This document shows, piece after piece, positions 37,701-47,939 of a stretch of 64,000 nt of DNA. Source of the DNA: Nelumbo lutea (taxonomy: Eukaryota; Streptophyta; Magnoliopsida; Proteales; Nelumbonaceae); assembly GCA_022828595.1 (NCBI GenBank), contig JAKGHH010000002.1, forward strand, positions 111,488,855 through 111,552,854, read 5' to 3'. The notes beneath the pieces are model-generated. The model did not search any database, was not told the origin of the DNA, and saw nothing but the letters and a program-made list of their open reading frames with translations. The position numbers and the translations under genes were made by a program. Every line of letters begins with the position of its first letter. The stretch's first letter is position 1.

Positions 37701-38351
37701 AGATATTTATGGTAACTAAAAAACCATTATAGAAGGAGAATAGTGACGGATTATATTATTTGAATCTACCAAACAGCTATGCAGATAATAAAGGAAAACC
37801 AAAATAGGGATACCATAGCAATATCATAATACCTGAAAATGAACAAAGCAACATGTCAACTCGAATCCTTACAGTAGATCAGGTAATACTAAAAGCAATC
37901 AAGGACAAAAGATGTATACCCTCTCAGGGACTGGAGCCGCATTTGCTTCTTCCTCGACTCCCATCAATTTCTCTGCACTCCCCCCCTCCATCACAAAATC
38001 TTTGTCTCCTACTCCCTCTACTTGATTGAAAGCTGGTTCACGAGCTCCTACAGAAGGAGCTACTTCTGGAAGAACCTCGTGAGGAAGCTCTGGGTCTAAA
38101 TCTATCAGCCTAACGCCCCTGCCTCTACCAGCACCAACTGGCCTGGATGGTGTTGCCCCCAAAGGCTCTTTTGCTACTGCAGTGGCATTGCAACCCCTTC
38201 CTCTTCCAGCACCAACTCTTCTTCCGGTTCTATTAGGAGCAGGAAGAACACAATTTTCTGCTTGATCAAGAGGTTGTGGAGAAGGCTGAAGTTCATCAAG
38301 CCGTTTAGATCTTAACCGAGCCTGTCGAGCTCCACTTCGCAGCTCTGGCAT
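28791..38351 (-). CDS. MLK: MUT9-like protein kinase (casein kinase 1 family), complete
   Basis: Plant nuclear Ser/Thr kinase of the MUT9-like/PPK group, known in Arabidopsis to phosphorylate histone H3 and photoreceptor signalling proteins. Sixteen coding exons, in transcript order: 38351-37920, 35148-35023, 34935-34862, 34757-34688, 34595-34540, 34419-34348, 34251-34157, 33925-33859, 33778-33649, 33555-33337, 33248-33118, 31918-31744, 31650-31560, 29409-29252, 29116-28928, 28850-28791. Frame holds throughout; 2145 nt, 714 residues, close to the family's roughly 690-705. The start is the ATG of MPELRSG; another in-frame ATG lies five codons upstream. Seen: RG-rich basic N-terminus, G-loop GKGGFGQV (160-167), VALK Lys190, catalytic loop HGDVKPEN with Asp282 and Gly replacing the HRD Arg, DLG at 305-307 instead of DFG. 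Both changes are normal for this family. The conserved C-terminal half ends ICYGRTVS. Which paralogue (MLK1-4) is uncertain; MLK3-like is my best guess. Confidence 0.95.
30070..30190 (+). repeat. (ATC)n run and dispersed repeat family, copy 2
   Basis: An (ATC)n microsatellite at about 30074-30099 runs into TATAAGCCTTATCCCAACTA ... GAATCCTGTTTCACCATTCC, related to the copies at 27540 and 61425. It lies in the 2150-bp intron of the MUT9-like kinase gene. Confidence 0.65.
31176..31288. mobile_element. Short palindromic MITE, 113 bp, TTA duplication
   Basis: Second member of the family at 4698-4806. It begins TGCTCTGTTTGGAAGGAGT and ends ACTCCTTCCAAACGGAGCC, with TTA at 31173-31175 and 31289-31291. 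The middle (AATACATATAAAATAATAAC then AAGGTTTTGCACTCTACATA) matches the first copy closely. It sits in the long intron of the kinase gene. Confidence 0.88.
37490..37722. repeat. Degenerate 37-bp tandem repeat in kinase intron 1
   Basis: About six units built on GGTAACTAATAAAGCCACTT followed by CTTTCTAGACATTTTTT or a variant. Most units are 36-39 bases; one is extended by a GGACCCACTT insertion near 37610. The array lies about 200 bases from the first coding exon inside intron 1 of the MUT9-like kinase. Confidence 0.8.
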
Positions 38352-39645
38352 CCTCTCCCCATGCAAATTACATCCACATTGATTTCCTACAAACCCAGTG
38401 GAATCTTATTTAAGATAAAAGCAAAAAATAGGGGACAGAAATCACATTCTCTGACAGGAATAAATGATAACATAAGCATTAAGCAAACCATCTCCAACCA
38501 AGTTGGAGAAAGGGTAAATCATGGAAAATTGCTTACGCGATAGAAATCGAGACTTATCATGCGGAACAATAAGGTCCGTTATGTATGAACCGATAAAACA
38601 AAACTGAGAGAAAGAAATCAAAAGGTTCTCACTGTTGACAAACGTAGAATAATGAAAAGGAAGAAATACGCTTAGTGAACAAGCAACGAGACCAGAGACC
38701 CACCATATAGCACAAAACAGGATTTCTATTGTACAAGACTTCAAAATCTACTTTTTTCCAGCAAGAAGTAATGAAAAGGATCGAATGTAGATCATAAAGA
38801 GATGTATCTAACAAAGGGCATTCTGGTATTGCATGAATAAAATCCTTCCTTTTTTTCTCTAACATGATTATCCTCGAAGAACGAACTTCACTAATAGAAC
38901 CCCATAAATCGATTAAAGACTCAATCAATTCAAACTTGCTCATTCATTAATACCATAGAAAACGATAATTCTTTTTTTTCACGTATCGATTACACAATGG
39001 AAAACGAGATTAAAAGAGAGTATCAACAGAAAGAAAAGAAATTCCACGAAAGAAGAGACCAAGTTACACTAACAAGTCCGAACAAAACCGATTCCAATAT
39101 CTTCGTCTCGATCCTACCTTTCCACCTTTTCAAAACAACCGAATCGAATCTCAACAACGACTTCCTTTTCAACTCAGAATCCCGTCAGACGGAACCGATC
39201 ACCATAAAACCGCTTTCGCATCACAAACGAATGCAAAAATCGAAACTTTACTAAACGATCGTTGTCATCACTACCACCACCGATCATCAACAAGAAAAAC
39301 AAGAAACCTCAGTACAATAACGAGAAAAAGCACTTGCGGATCGTACCGGAAAAGCTGCAAAAGCAATAGGATCGGGCAGATGATCGTAGTTAATCGAGTC
39401 GTGCACGCTTCGACGTCCGTTTCTGTACGATCGAGCGGTTTCAGAAGTTCGACATTTGCAGGTCAAGCCGATTGGATTCTCGAAGCTGAAACGTCCGATA
39501 AAAATAGAGAAAGCTACGCTAGATTTGGCGGAGATCGGAGGAAGAAAATTAGGTTTTCTTGGGAGGAGAGATGGGAAACTTAGGTGGAGATTTGGAGAGT
39601 GGAAATGGCGATGTCCTCTTCTCTCTCTCTCTCTCTCTTTATCTG
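38352..39645 (-). promoter_or_regulatory. Kinase 5' UTR with intron, and promoter
   Basis: On the minus strand a donor CTTTTCCG|GTACGA at 39347/39346 and an acceptor TTTGTAG|GAAATC at 38387/38386 define a likely 960-bp 5' UTR intron; the short second UTR exon (38386-38352) runs into the coding start. A CT-rich tract (GA-rich on the minus strand) at 39617-39640 probably marks the start of transcription. No coding exon is seen here. Confidence 0.6.
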
Positions 39646-40402
39646 GTGCCCGAAATCCTCTGTTTTACTATACAATGAAAAAGAAAAAACAGAAATAATT
39701 TAAAAATTGAGGCATGCAAATGTGGCCTCGTAAATACCTGCAGATATATGGTTTAGTCTCACGCGCTTGGTCCTCACGGAGTACTTAATTTACAAAACAA
39801 CATGATTTAAACACCCTTGATCCCAGATATTTGCTCAAAAACGATGTTTAGATTTTGTCGTCTTGTGCTTAAGAGGAACCGTGCTGGACATGAACCGTGA
39901 AGATAGCATTGCTCATGTTAGTTGACGGTTCTACCCTTTGGGACGCGCCGAAATACCCGAGTTTACCCACTACGGGTCTACTGTAGTTGTGTTTGTTGTG
40001 CTCTACGTCTACGTCATTGCCTCTTATCAGTTTGGAGTTGGGACATGAGAGAAAGGATAATACCTCATAGCATGCAAGAACTCATCTCTACCGTTCATTT
40101 GGCATTTACTGATGCAACAACTATCTTCCATCAGTTACACGAATTTTTGTCATGCGGCCTGGGACCCACATGACGTGGTGCTGTGTGGATGGCACAAATA
40201 CAAGGTGGTTTATTGATGAAGATCAATTTGAAGTATTGATGGTTAGTGTAAAATCCTGGCTATTCAACGGGGCCCACGCGAGGGGAATTTCGGTGACGTC
40301 GGATTGAAAAGCCAACTGGCTACTTCAGTGCATTCCCATGCTCCACGTCGAGTGTGGGGCCAACTCACATTAATTCATTAAAGGGAGGCCAACACACTAG
40401 AG
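39646..40402. other. Upstream flank of the kinase gene
   Basis: No gene or defined repeat is seen. The short frame at 39922-40173 has no recognisable domain. Confidence 0.45.
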
Positions 40403-40663
40403 AGCTGTCAATGGGTCGGGTCTCATCCGATGGCCCCTTATGGATCCGAATTGTTAATGGGTCTTTTCGATTTTTAATCTATTGTCTCAACCCAGTCCTG
40501 AACCAAATGGAGCCAACCCGAATCAGACGTAATTGTTCCGAAAACCAATCAATTCAGCTTTGAATCTAAAATTACAGACCTTATAAGGTCTAGGTTGATT
40601 CCAGTTCCTCGATTATTTTTACCAAACCGTTCCGATTCTACCCTGCCCGTTGACAGTCCCAGG
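40403..40663. mobile_element. hAT-like MITE relic
   Basis: The left sequence GAGCTGTCAATGGGTCGGGT is inversely related to the right sequence CTGCCCGTTGACAGTCCC. Such GTCAAYGGG termini are common in non-autonomous plant hAT elements. A target duplication was not found, so the ends are approximate. Confidence 0.5.
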
Positions 40664-41163
40664 GGTGCAACTTGGGAGGGCTAAACCGGTCTTAAAAGGC
40701 TTAAACCCCGAGGCTATTGGCTAGTCTCATCTGACCAAATTAAGCCTAATTTGAGTTAAAAATTGAACGAAAAAGTACAGATAGATCTAATGCAGATTTT
40801 TTATTTTCACTAAAGAGTTATAAACATTTAAAAGATCAACAACCAACATTTTGACACCAATTTCAAACTAACACCTACCCCAACTGTATTTTAAGCCTAT
40901 AAATTCTGACCCTGCGCTGAACCATCATTCTCCCAAAACTGAAACATTCAGATTGTTCTCAAATTAATTGATTGTTGGGCCTAGTGTATAAAAAATGGCC
41001 TCAAAACTTAAAGGATTATTGTATGTATAAGGTCGACCCGAGTTCAGCCCAGAGAAAGACACTGAGTTAAGGCCCAAGCCCAGCCTAATGAACAAAAATC
41101 CAAATCCAGCTCTGTGTAAATAATTTTAGGTTGGATTGGCAATTTGGCACAAGTTGCATCTTA
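40664..41163. mobile_element. Possible hAT-like relic with GTGCAACTTGGG ends
   Basis: GGGTGCAACTTGGGAGGGC at about 40664 faces the approximate inverse GGCACAAGTTGCATCTTA near 41160. Similar ends occur at 35965 (one end) and 63327-63446 (both ends). The interior has no coding capacity and no clear target duplication. Confidence 0.4.
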
Positions 41164-42729
41164 CCAAAAGTAGCAGCCTAGCAGGCTTGTCGAGAAGTTT
41201 GTAATGATGAATTGGACGAAAATGAAAGGGAAGAAAAGTCCAGATCAGGATTCTAAAATATGATATTATTTGAAGAGTATAAATAATATCATCTCGATTC
41301 AGGAACAGTGTCTTCAAACCGTCAGTCATCTCGATGGTTGAATCATTACCCAGTTACAATTATGAGTCCGGTTTTTTTCATATTTTGATAAAAAAGACTG
41401 CAGTTGAACCGTTGTCCGTTAAATCCGATTACCAAGTCACGGGTTATGAATTCATTTATCTCATCACGTCGATTCGTACTCATAGTATTGATAAAAGTAT
41501 GTGTACATTAATCATTGGAGTCCCCAAAGGTCAAGTATTTATTCAAATACATGATTTATAATGAAATAATTTTTTTAGTTTTGAAAATAAATCAAATACA
41601 AATGTTTATTTAATAAACGGGAATTATACCAAGCACATACTATATATATATATATATATACAAATTTCTAGGGTTCTTAATTTTGCACTCGATTGTATGA
41701 TTAAGGTGATCTTTTTGTTGATTTTGGATCATTTTTCAAGATTTATATGTTTCGGAGGTGCTAAACGCAGTCTTCTTAATGTTTTCTTGTATTTCTCGGA
41801 TTTATTTTCCAATTGATACATATGTACATATATGCTTACATATATGTGCACACATATTTGCATCAATGCATATATAAATATGTAATGTTAAAGTGGATTT
41901 AGTGACCAACCCGAATGCATCAAATTATAATGCAGAAAGGGCTCAGCTCTTAGACCCAAATCTTAGAGTTAAGTTTGAATTGACCATAAACACAGCCCAA
42001 CCCGCCTGAGCCTTATGATTTTACATTCAAACCAAGTCTGAGGATACTTCTCGAATGACTGATCTTCAACCTAATTATCCACTTGGATTATAATCCAATC
42101 TACCTCCCATGGTTTACATGATAGTAAGTTCGCAGTTTTCTCCTCCCGGGTTACAGACCATTTTTGTGATGTAATGGAAGATTTTGCCTGCGCACGTTTT
42201 GGTTATTTCCACCTCAAAGTTTTTTTTTTTTTTTTTCATTTGTTTATTCTTTCTATTTGAGCTCGTCTTAGTCAAAAAGTCTAATTTATAGAATTTGTGT
42301 TTATTTTGTTATTTGTTTCGATCAATTCAAAGTCCAACTTTAAGCTGCTTTTGGTTTGATAGAAAATGAGTGAATTAGAAATTTGAGGAAAAATTCTTAA
42401 CAATTATTTTGTTAAAGTTTGAAGTTTTTAAAGAACTTTACCTAACTTTCTGTTTCTCTCTAAGTTTTTATCAAACCAACGCAACCTTAAGGTTTAACTA
42501 ACATTAAGAACTAGCCACAGATTAAGGGGTGCTCAACAACCAAAATCAAAACCAATCATGTTATCGAATACCCCCTAAGTGTAGAGTCTAGACAAGCATA
42601 GATTTAGCATAATGGAAGGGTGGCATGTAGAATTGGTCAGGGATTCTGGTCAGTTGGCATCGAATGTTAATGGACACTGAATTGTCACTCTAAAACTGTT
42701 AACCAATTAATTAGGTCTAATCTATAACA
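41164..42729. other. Intergenic, AT-rich, with (TA)n
   Basis: A (TA)n microsatellite lies at 41640-41661, and alternating ACATATATGC-like motifs at 41815-41885 are weakly repetitive. A T-run is at 42222-42236. No gene was recognised. Confidence 0.5.
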
Positions 42730-42950
42730 AGGTTCAAAGTATCGATACATATTATGTTGATAGTTTTCCGATACGCCCCGATACAAGGGGCATATCAGGG
42801 TTCTAACCAGTTCAGGATGTGGAGGAGTCTTAAACAGGCCCCCCTGAACCGGTTTTGAAAAAATAAATAAAAAAAAAAAGGATGAAAACACTATCAATAT
42901 CGCCCTATACGCCCCTACCGGCATATCGGTCATATCAATATTTTGAACCT
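42730..42950. mobile_element. MITE-like inverted-repeat element
   Basis: The ends AGGTTCAAAGTATCGATAC and, inverted, AGGTTCAAAATATTGATATG match at most positions. The interior has GATACGCCCC and its partial inverse. I could not find a target duplication, so the superfamily is open. Confidence 0.6.
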
Positions 42951-43630
42951 AGATGTATAGTACTTTGCACTTACGCCCAGACCTATAGGAACCAAATAAG
43001 AATAAAAGAAAAACTTAAAAGTATCAAAAACCTACCAAAATTGCTTATGACTTTATGAGTCATGACCCATAGTTGAAACAGCCATGCAACATCATTCTAA
43101 AATCATACAACCAGCCAAAGACCTTACCAACTTAGCCATTTGGCACCATCTAAAAATGATGGATCAATCCCTTAACTGTAGAGTTTCCATAATATGCCCA
43201 TTGAGCCTCACGCTATGCTGTCCTCACCACAAAATCCCTGCTAACCTAGCCCACTGCACGTCTGCACCTTACCCATATGGGAATTCAAGCTGCATTATAA
43301 TTTGCAAAACAACATCAAAGATACGTACCAAAGCTGTTCAATGTGGAAGCTCTAGTTGGGTATAACCGTATCAGCAATCAGGCTTTGCCATGGAAAGTTC
43401 TGACTTCTGAGATTATTAGCATACCCTTCTTATAAGAAGATAGGAGCAGATGAAAAAAAAAGATAGGAATAGTTGTTCATCATTATACTATGGAACCAAT
43501 ACTAACACTCCTCACCAGTCGGGGCTCACAATCATTCAATCTCTCATTGTGGACCCATGAATTTTTTTCACTCGTGTGGGGCATTGCCATTGGTTCCACA
43601 ATTAAAGCGTACAGTTAATCAAATTTTCAT
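42951..43630. other. Intergenic, no recognised feature
   Basis: Short frames such as 43084-43365 have no domain. The 8 bases at the right edge of this stretch are the left target duplication of the large hAT element. Confidence 0.45.
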
Positions 43631-44104
43631 ATAAGGAGTAGAGGTGTAAATTGGGCCGTGTCGCTCGTGGCCTGATATAGCACGATAGTACGCCGGTTGT
43701 GCCAAGTTCGGCATGATGGTCCGGGCCGTGTTGGGCTTGGGGTTTCAGGTCCACAAGTCGGCATGGCACGATCCATCCCACGGGCCTGTAGCAGGCCAAG
43801 CTCAACCTGCCCGATGAACTAGCCGTTGGGGACCTTTTGGGGGGTTCTTTTATAGAAATACCCCTCCCCAACAGCTATATATGGGGTATTTATGTATTTT
43901 GGTTTTAGGGGGAGAAAGAATGACACAAATGCCCCCAACAGCTATATAACAGCTAGTTTGGGGGAAATTTTGGGTAAAGTGATAAATAACTTTATAATAA
44001 CCAAAATACCCTTCCCAACAACTAAAAAATTACTAGTTTTTAGGGTATTTTGGGCAATTGAATTATTTCCAATTCCTATAAATAGCCCTATCATCGACCA
44101 TTCT

Positions 44105-45029
44105 TGATGGAGCGCAACCCGGCCGGTCTTAGCTATCAACGAACTCGCCTCTGAGATGGAGCGTCGGGGAGCCTGAAACGGGAAAGATGAGAGAACTCCG
44201 GGGGGAACCCGGTGGGATAACTCTGAAGCTCAAGTCAGTAATCTCTCAAAGGCAAAGTGTAGACTAGATAGCGCAAAGTTCACATACCTTGTTTGTTGGG
44301 GGCAGGGGGCTTTTATAATCACTTCGCGCACTCGCTCCGAGGCCCTTGTCAGGTCAGGTATGATTACCCTTGCGTCTGTCAATTCGGTCATCGTCCTTTC
44401 TGTTGGGATAGAACCGTCACTACCTAACCGTCTCTCTAACTGAAGATGGCGGTGTCAGGAGGCGGTGGTAGGTGGCCGTTTAGAGTGCGGCCGTCAAGCG
44501 TCAGATCCCAAGTCAGTCAGATGTGACGCCCTCGGGTACGGACTTCCTCAATGTCAGGCATAGTACGGTTTGTTTGGTTTTGGTGCCCTGAAGGTGATGT
44601 GGTGGAGTGGTGAGCGAGGCGAAGTCTTGAGTTCGGAGGTATGTATAGGGCAGGTCAGTTCGGCGAGGGGTATCCCGAGCTGTTACAAGGCAGGCCAGTT
44701 CGGCGAGGTGTATCCCGAACTGTTACAAGGCAGGCCAGTTCGGCGAGGTGTATCCCGAACTGTTACAAGGCAGGCCAGTTCGGCGAGGTGTATCCCGAAC
44801 TGTTACAAGGCCGGCCAGTTCGGCGAGGTATGTCCCGAACTGTTGCAAGGCAGGCCAGTTCGGATTACTTTCTGGTTTGGGGCCAAGGGTGAGTTCGGGC
44901 CCCTAGTAGGGAGTTCGGACCGCTGGTTTCTCCCCTTGGTGCTCGCGCCTTAGGCTTGCTTTTGTGCCGAGTTGTTGCTTTTGCCATGTGTCGCATAACT
45001 GTGAGGTCGGGCCAAATCTTCCTTCATCA
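44105..45029 (-). repeat. 3' LTR (925 bp)
   Basis: It begins TGATGGAGCG and ends CTTCATCA on the plus strand, so both ends read TG...CA on either strand. It contains five full 40-bp repeat units plus a partial one at about 44651-44870. It is 80 bp shorter than the other LTR, exactly two repeat units. Confidence 0.93.
44651..44870. repeat. 40-bp tandem repeat in the 3' LTR (5 units)
   Basis: Units read CAGGCCAGTTCGGCGAGG followed by TGTATCCCGAACTGTTACAAGG, with a diverged first unit and a diverged fifth (CCGGCCAG, TATGTCCC). In the retroelement's orientation they lie in U3, upstream of the TATA motif, where repeats often act as enhancers. The apparent plus-strand proteins over this block are repeat translations. 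Confidence 0.9.
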
Positions 45030-45045
45030 ATTGCCCCCCACTCCT
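45030..45045 (-). other. Polypurine tract of the retroelement
   Basis: On the minus strand AGTGGGGGGCAAT directly precedes the 3' LTR start TGATGAAGG. This is where the plus-strand primer for reverse transcription is expected. Confidence 0.75.
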
Positions 45046-45242
45046 CGCGCCAAGGGTCTTGCCCTGGTGCGGGGAGTTTTGCGAGGTGGTAGGTGGATTT
45101 ATCCCGTTCTTCGAATCATGACTGCGCGAGTTGCTTTTGCCAGGGTTCTTCGGTTCCGAGAAGGCGGGAAACGTGCCTACTGCTCATAAATGTTGACGGT
45201 CGTGACAGCGCACGTTTAAATTTCAAAAATTCATGCCACTGG

Positions 45243-45534
45243 GACGTGACAGCAGGTCATTTAAATTTGAAAAAGGTGTGCCACTGCCGTTCTGAAGGGA
45301 CGTGCGTTGGCGGTTTTGTCAGTTGTAGGGAGACGTGCGGCGCGATCAGTTTCAGAAAGACGTGCGCTGGCGCGACGTCGGTTTCAAAAAGACGTGCGTT
45401 GACGTTTTGCTCTTTTCGAAAAGACGTGCACCAATCATGTCTCGACCTCAAGGGACGTGCGGTCAGTGCGAATGTGGGCCGTCGAATCGTCTTTGATCTG
45501 CACGGTCGGTTCTTAGTTACTGTAGCTATAAATA
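45243..45534 (+). promoter_or_regulatory. Phased GACGTG array and TATA box before the antisense ORF
   Basis: GACGTG occurs at 45243, 45299, 45332, 45359, 45391, 45423 and 45454; the last six are spaced 33, 27, 32, 32 and 31 bases, close to three helical turns. Further ACGT cores lie at 45374 (GACGTC) and 45401 (GACGTT). A consensus TATAAATA follows at 45527-45534, about 200 bases before the accessory ORF's ATG. ACGT cores are bound by plant bZIP factors (ABRE/G-box type); that this array drives the ORF is inference. Confidence 0.6.
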
Positions 45535-45734
45535 GTGGGGGACCCCAGTCGATTTGTCACTTTTGCGGTTTGCCTATTGAGCTCGCATCCAACTTTTCAT
45601 CTTGCGTCCAAGTTTTTTCAGCTCGCGTCTAGGCTGGTTACTTAGCCTCCAAGGTTTTTTGGCTCGTTCCCGTCTCCGGAGCCTTCAAAACTTTCTTCCG
45701 GTGAGTACCTTCCTGAATCCACCTCTTTTCCTCG

Positions 45735-47627
45735 ATGTCTAGCTTTGATAGCTTAGACGACTCTTCAAGTAGGACCAACGTAGGTTCTACAAACCGAGCC
45801 GTATCCCCCGACTGCCTTAGTGGTCCTGAGGTGGAACTCGAGGATGACTATGAACCCGTAGGCCGAGTCGCTTCGGGCAGTTTGGCATCTACCTCTCGCT
45901 GAGGTCGGATGCTAGACAGGTTTGGTCCCTCGACCATGACGCCCGAGGGGCTTCAATCTATACTTATGTCTTACAATCTGCTTGGGGGGTATACATATTT
46001 CATTCCTTTGGGTAGCTTTCCTTGGGAACACAGTCCTGATGAGATCGTGATTTCTCGAGAGCAGCTCGTTGCGGGGTTGCGACTTCCTTTCCACCCCCTT
46101 CTCGTCGAAGTCATAAACCCTTTAGACTTGGAGATATTATCCTCCATCTTGATGCTCAAGAGACAGGCGGGTTCTCTTCCTAGGGGAAGACGGGCGTATT
46201 ACCTTTCTCCTTGCCCGGGCTTTAAGCTTCTGCACGATCTTCCTAATAAGGTCCCGGCGTGGAAGCGGGACTACTTCGGTGTGCGAAGTGCACAAGGATG
46301 GCCCTTTCAGACCGGGTGGGGTGAGGCCGCTCCTGATTCAGGTGTCACTCTCGACAAAGAGACGGTGAAGGGCCTCCGGCAATGGGCACGACAAGGTTTA
46401 AAGTGCCATCAGTACTTAACGGAGGCCAAGCTTATTGCGGCCGGCCTGAGTTCGGGTAGGTTTCTAGTTCTGCGGTTTCTTGCTTGCTTTGTTCCTTCAT
46501 TTTTTCTGATGTCGAACTCGTTTCTGCAGGTGTGATGGACGCGGAGAGAACTCGTGGGGGGCGTCTGTTCCAAGGCATGAAGAGGAGGAAGCGGGTCGCC
46601 AAGCGAACTCGTACCGAGCTGCCCCCGGATGAGGAGCCTCAAGTTCCAGGCCACACGCCGGAGGATCTGCCCAGGGAGCCCGAGGTGACTCCACCGATGC
46701 ATGAAGCTGCCAGGGCGCCTTACGCTGAGACCACTTATACGGGCGCTCCTGCATACTCCAGTGCTCCTGCTCACTCTGGGTCTACTCATACGCGGGCTGG
46801 GCTCTCAGGTTTGGGAGCTCAAGGGGAGTTCAGGAGCGTGTTGACGCCGAACTACGCTCTTCAGAAGAGTAGGGAGACTACTTTTCCCGAGGAGATCGCG
46901 GCGTGGACTGATCTTCCTTTGAACCAGGTCCCCTGCCGCGCCGTAACACATGCTATGGTGGTAAGTCATATTTCGTCTGCCTTCTTCATTTTCTATCGCT
47001 TTTGCTGTTATTGCTCACTTGTTTCTTTTGGTAGGTGAATTCTTCAATTCACGCCTTAGCAGCCCAAGTGGAGAGGAGCTCGCGATAGGCGCGAGCTGCT
47101 GAGGCTGCCACCCATGCTGCTAAAGAGGATTTCCGTGCCGCAGAGGCGAATACCCGAGCTGCTGAGGCGGCCGCTTATGTTGCCAAGAGGCTGCTCGCGT
47201 CGCCATGGCCAGGCAGGCGAGGTCTCAGCGTGATGTCGAGGCCATGGGGGTAGTCGTCAAGCACATGGCGGACTTGAAGTTGGACTTGCAACATCAAGTC
47301 GAATATCTTTAGGAGGACATCAGGGAGAAAACGCAGATTTTTTCTCAAGGCATTGAAGACGCCAAGAAGAAGGCCGTTAAAGACTATATTGCCTCTCCGC
47401 ATTTTGACGATCTGATGGTGGATTCTTACAGAAGGGGGTTCAAGCTGAGCCGGTGGATGATCCGAGACATGAACCCCGACCTCGATGTTAGTGCCATATC
47501 CACTTCGCATATAACTCAGGAGATGGCCAATGCTGCCGATGGCGAGCCGGACTCTGAAGGAGAGGCAGGGCCTTCGGGTGTTGTTGAAGTGCCTTCTGAT
47601 GGCGAAGAAGTAACTCCGGGCATGTAA
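45735..47627 (+). pseudogene. Antisense accessory ORF of the Tat-like element (three exons)
   Basis: Exons 45735-46455, 46530-46960 and 47035-47627 are bounded by GT-AG (TCGG|GTAGGT, CTGCAG|GTGTGA; ATGGTG|GTAAGT, GGTAG|GTGAAT). The first exon encodes a domain like the Pfam 'putative gypsy type transposon' family (GYTYFIPLGSFPW, REQLVAGLRLPFHPLLVEV), the second a basic, proline-rich linker, and the third an Ala-rich coiled coil (RAAEANTRAAEAAA) and an acidic tail ending EEVTPGM. Breaks: TGA at 45900, TAG at 47086, a one-base frameshift near 47195 and TAG near 47310. Antisense ORFs in this place are known in plant Tat elements; their function is not established. Here it is dead as coded but structurally whole. 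Confidence 0.75.
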
Positions 47628-47939
47628 AGATAATCTTTTAAGTGCCTTCTGATGGCCAATGTACTATTTCTTGCAACGGAATAGATAATCTTTTTGCCTA
47701 AGTGTTCATTTTCCCGAACTGATTCTTTGTCGAACTGATAATATGCCAATGTTTCTTGTCCGGGTTATTGTACTTTTGCGACCTGTTTTTCCGCTAAGGC
47801 TTTTGTAGCGAACTGATTTTTTGTCGAGCTGATAATATGCCCGACTTTTCTTTGCTTGTTTATGCCGAGGTTCCTCTTGGCTCTGCATTGTGGCCCATAG
47901 GGCCTTATAGCGATTCCGTCCACTTTGCTTGGCGGTTTA

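Noticed and set aside
37899..37919. Extension of kinase exon 1 past 37920 to a stop
   Set aside because: The donor AGG|GTATAC and the perfect in-frame match with the next exon ([10 protein letters not shown]) show that this is intron.
41640..41661. (TA)n tract as a possible matrix attachment or origin signal
   Set aside because: A simple microsatellite; nothing else supports such a role.
44651..44870. Direct repeats that could be mistaken for a CRISPR array
   Set aside because: Units are contiguous without spacers, lie inside an LTR, and the genome is eukaryotic.
44570..44953. Open frames with a repeated RPVRRGVSRTVTRQASS-type protein
   Set aside because: They are translations of the 40-bp LTR repeat in several frames; the same occurs in the other LTR at 54394-54725.
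46409..46789. Minus-strand frame over the accessory ORF
   Set aside because: Shadow of the plus-strand coding sequence; it crosses a splice junction and has no domain.
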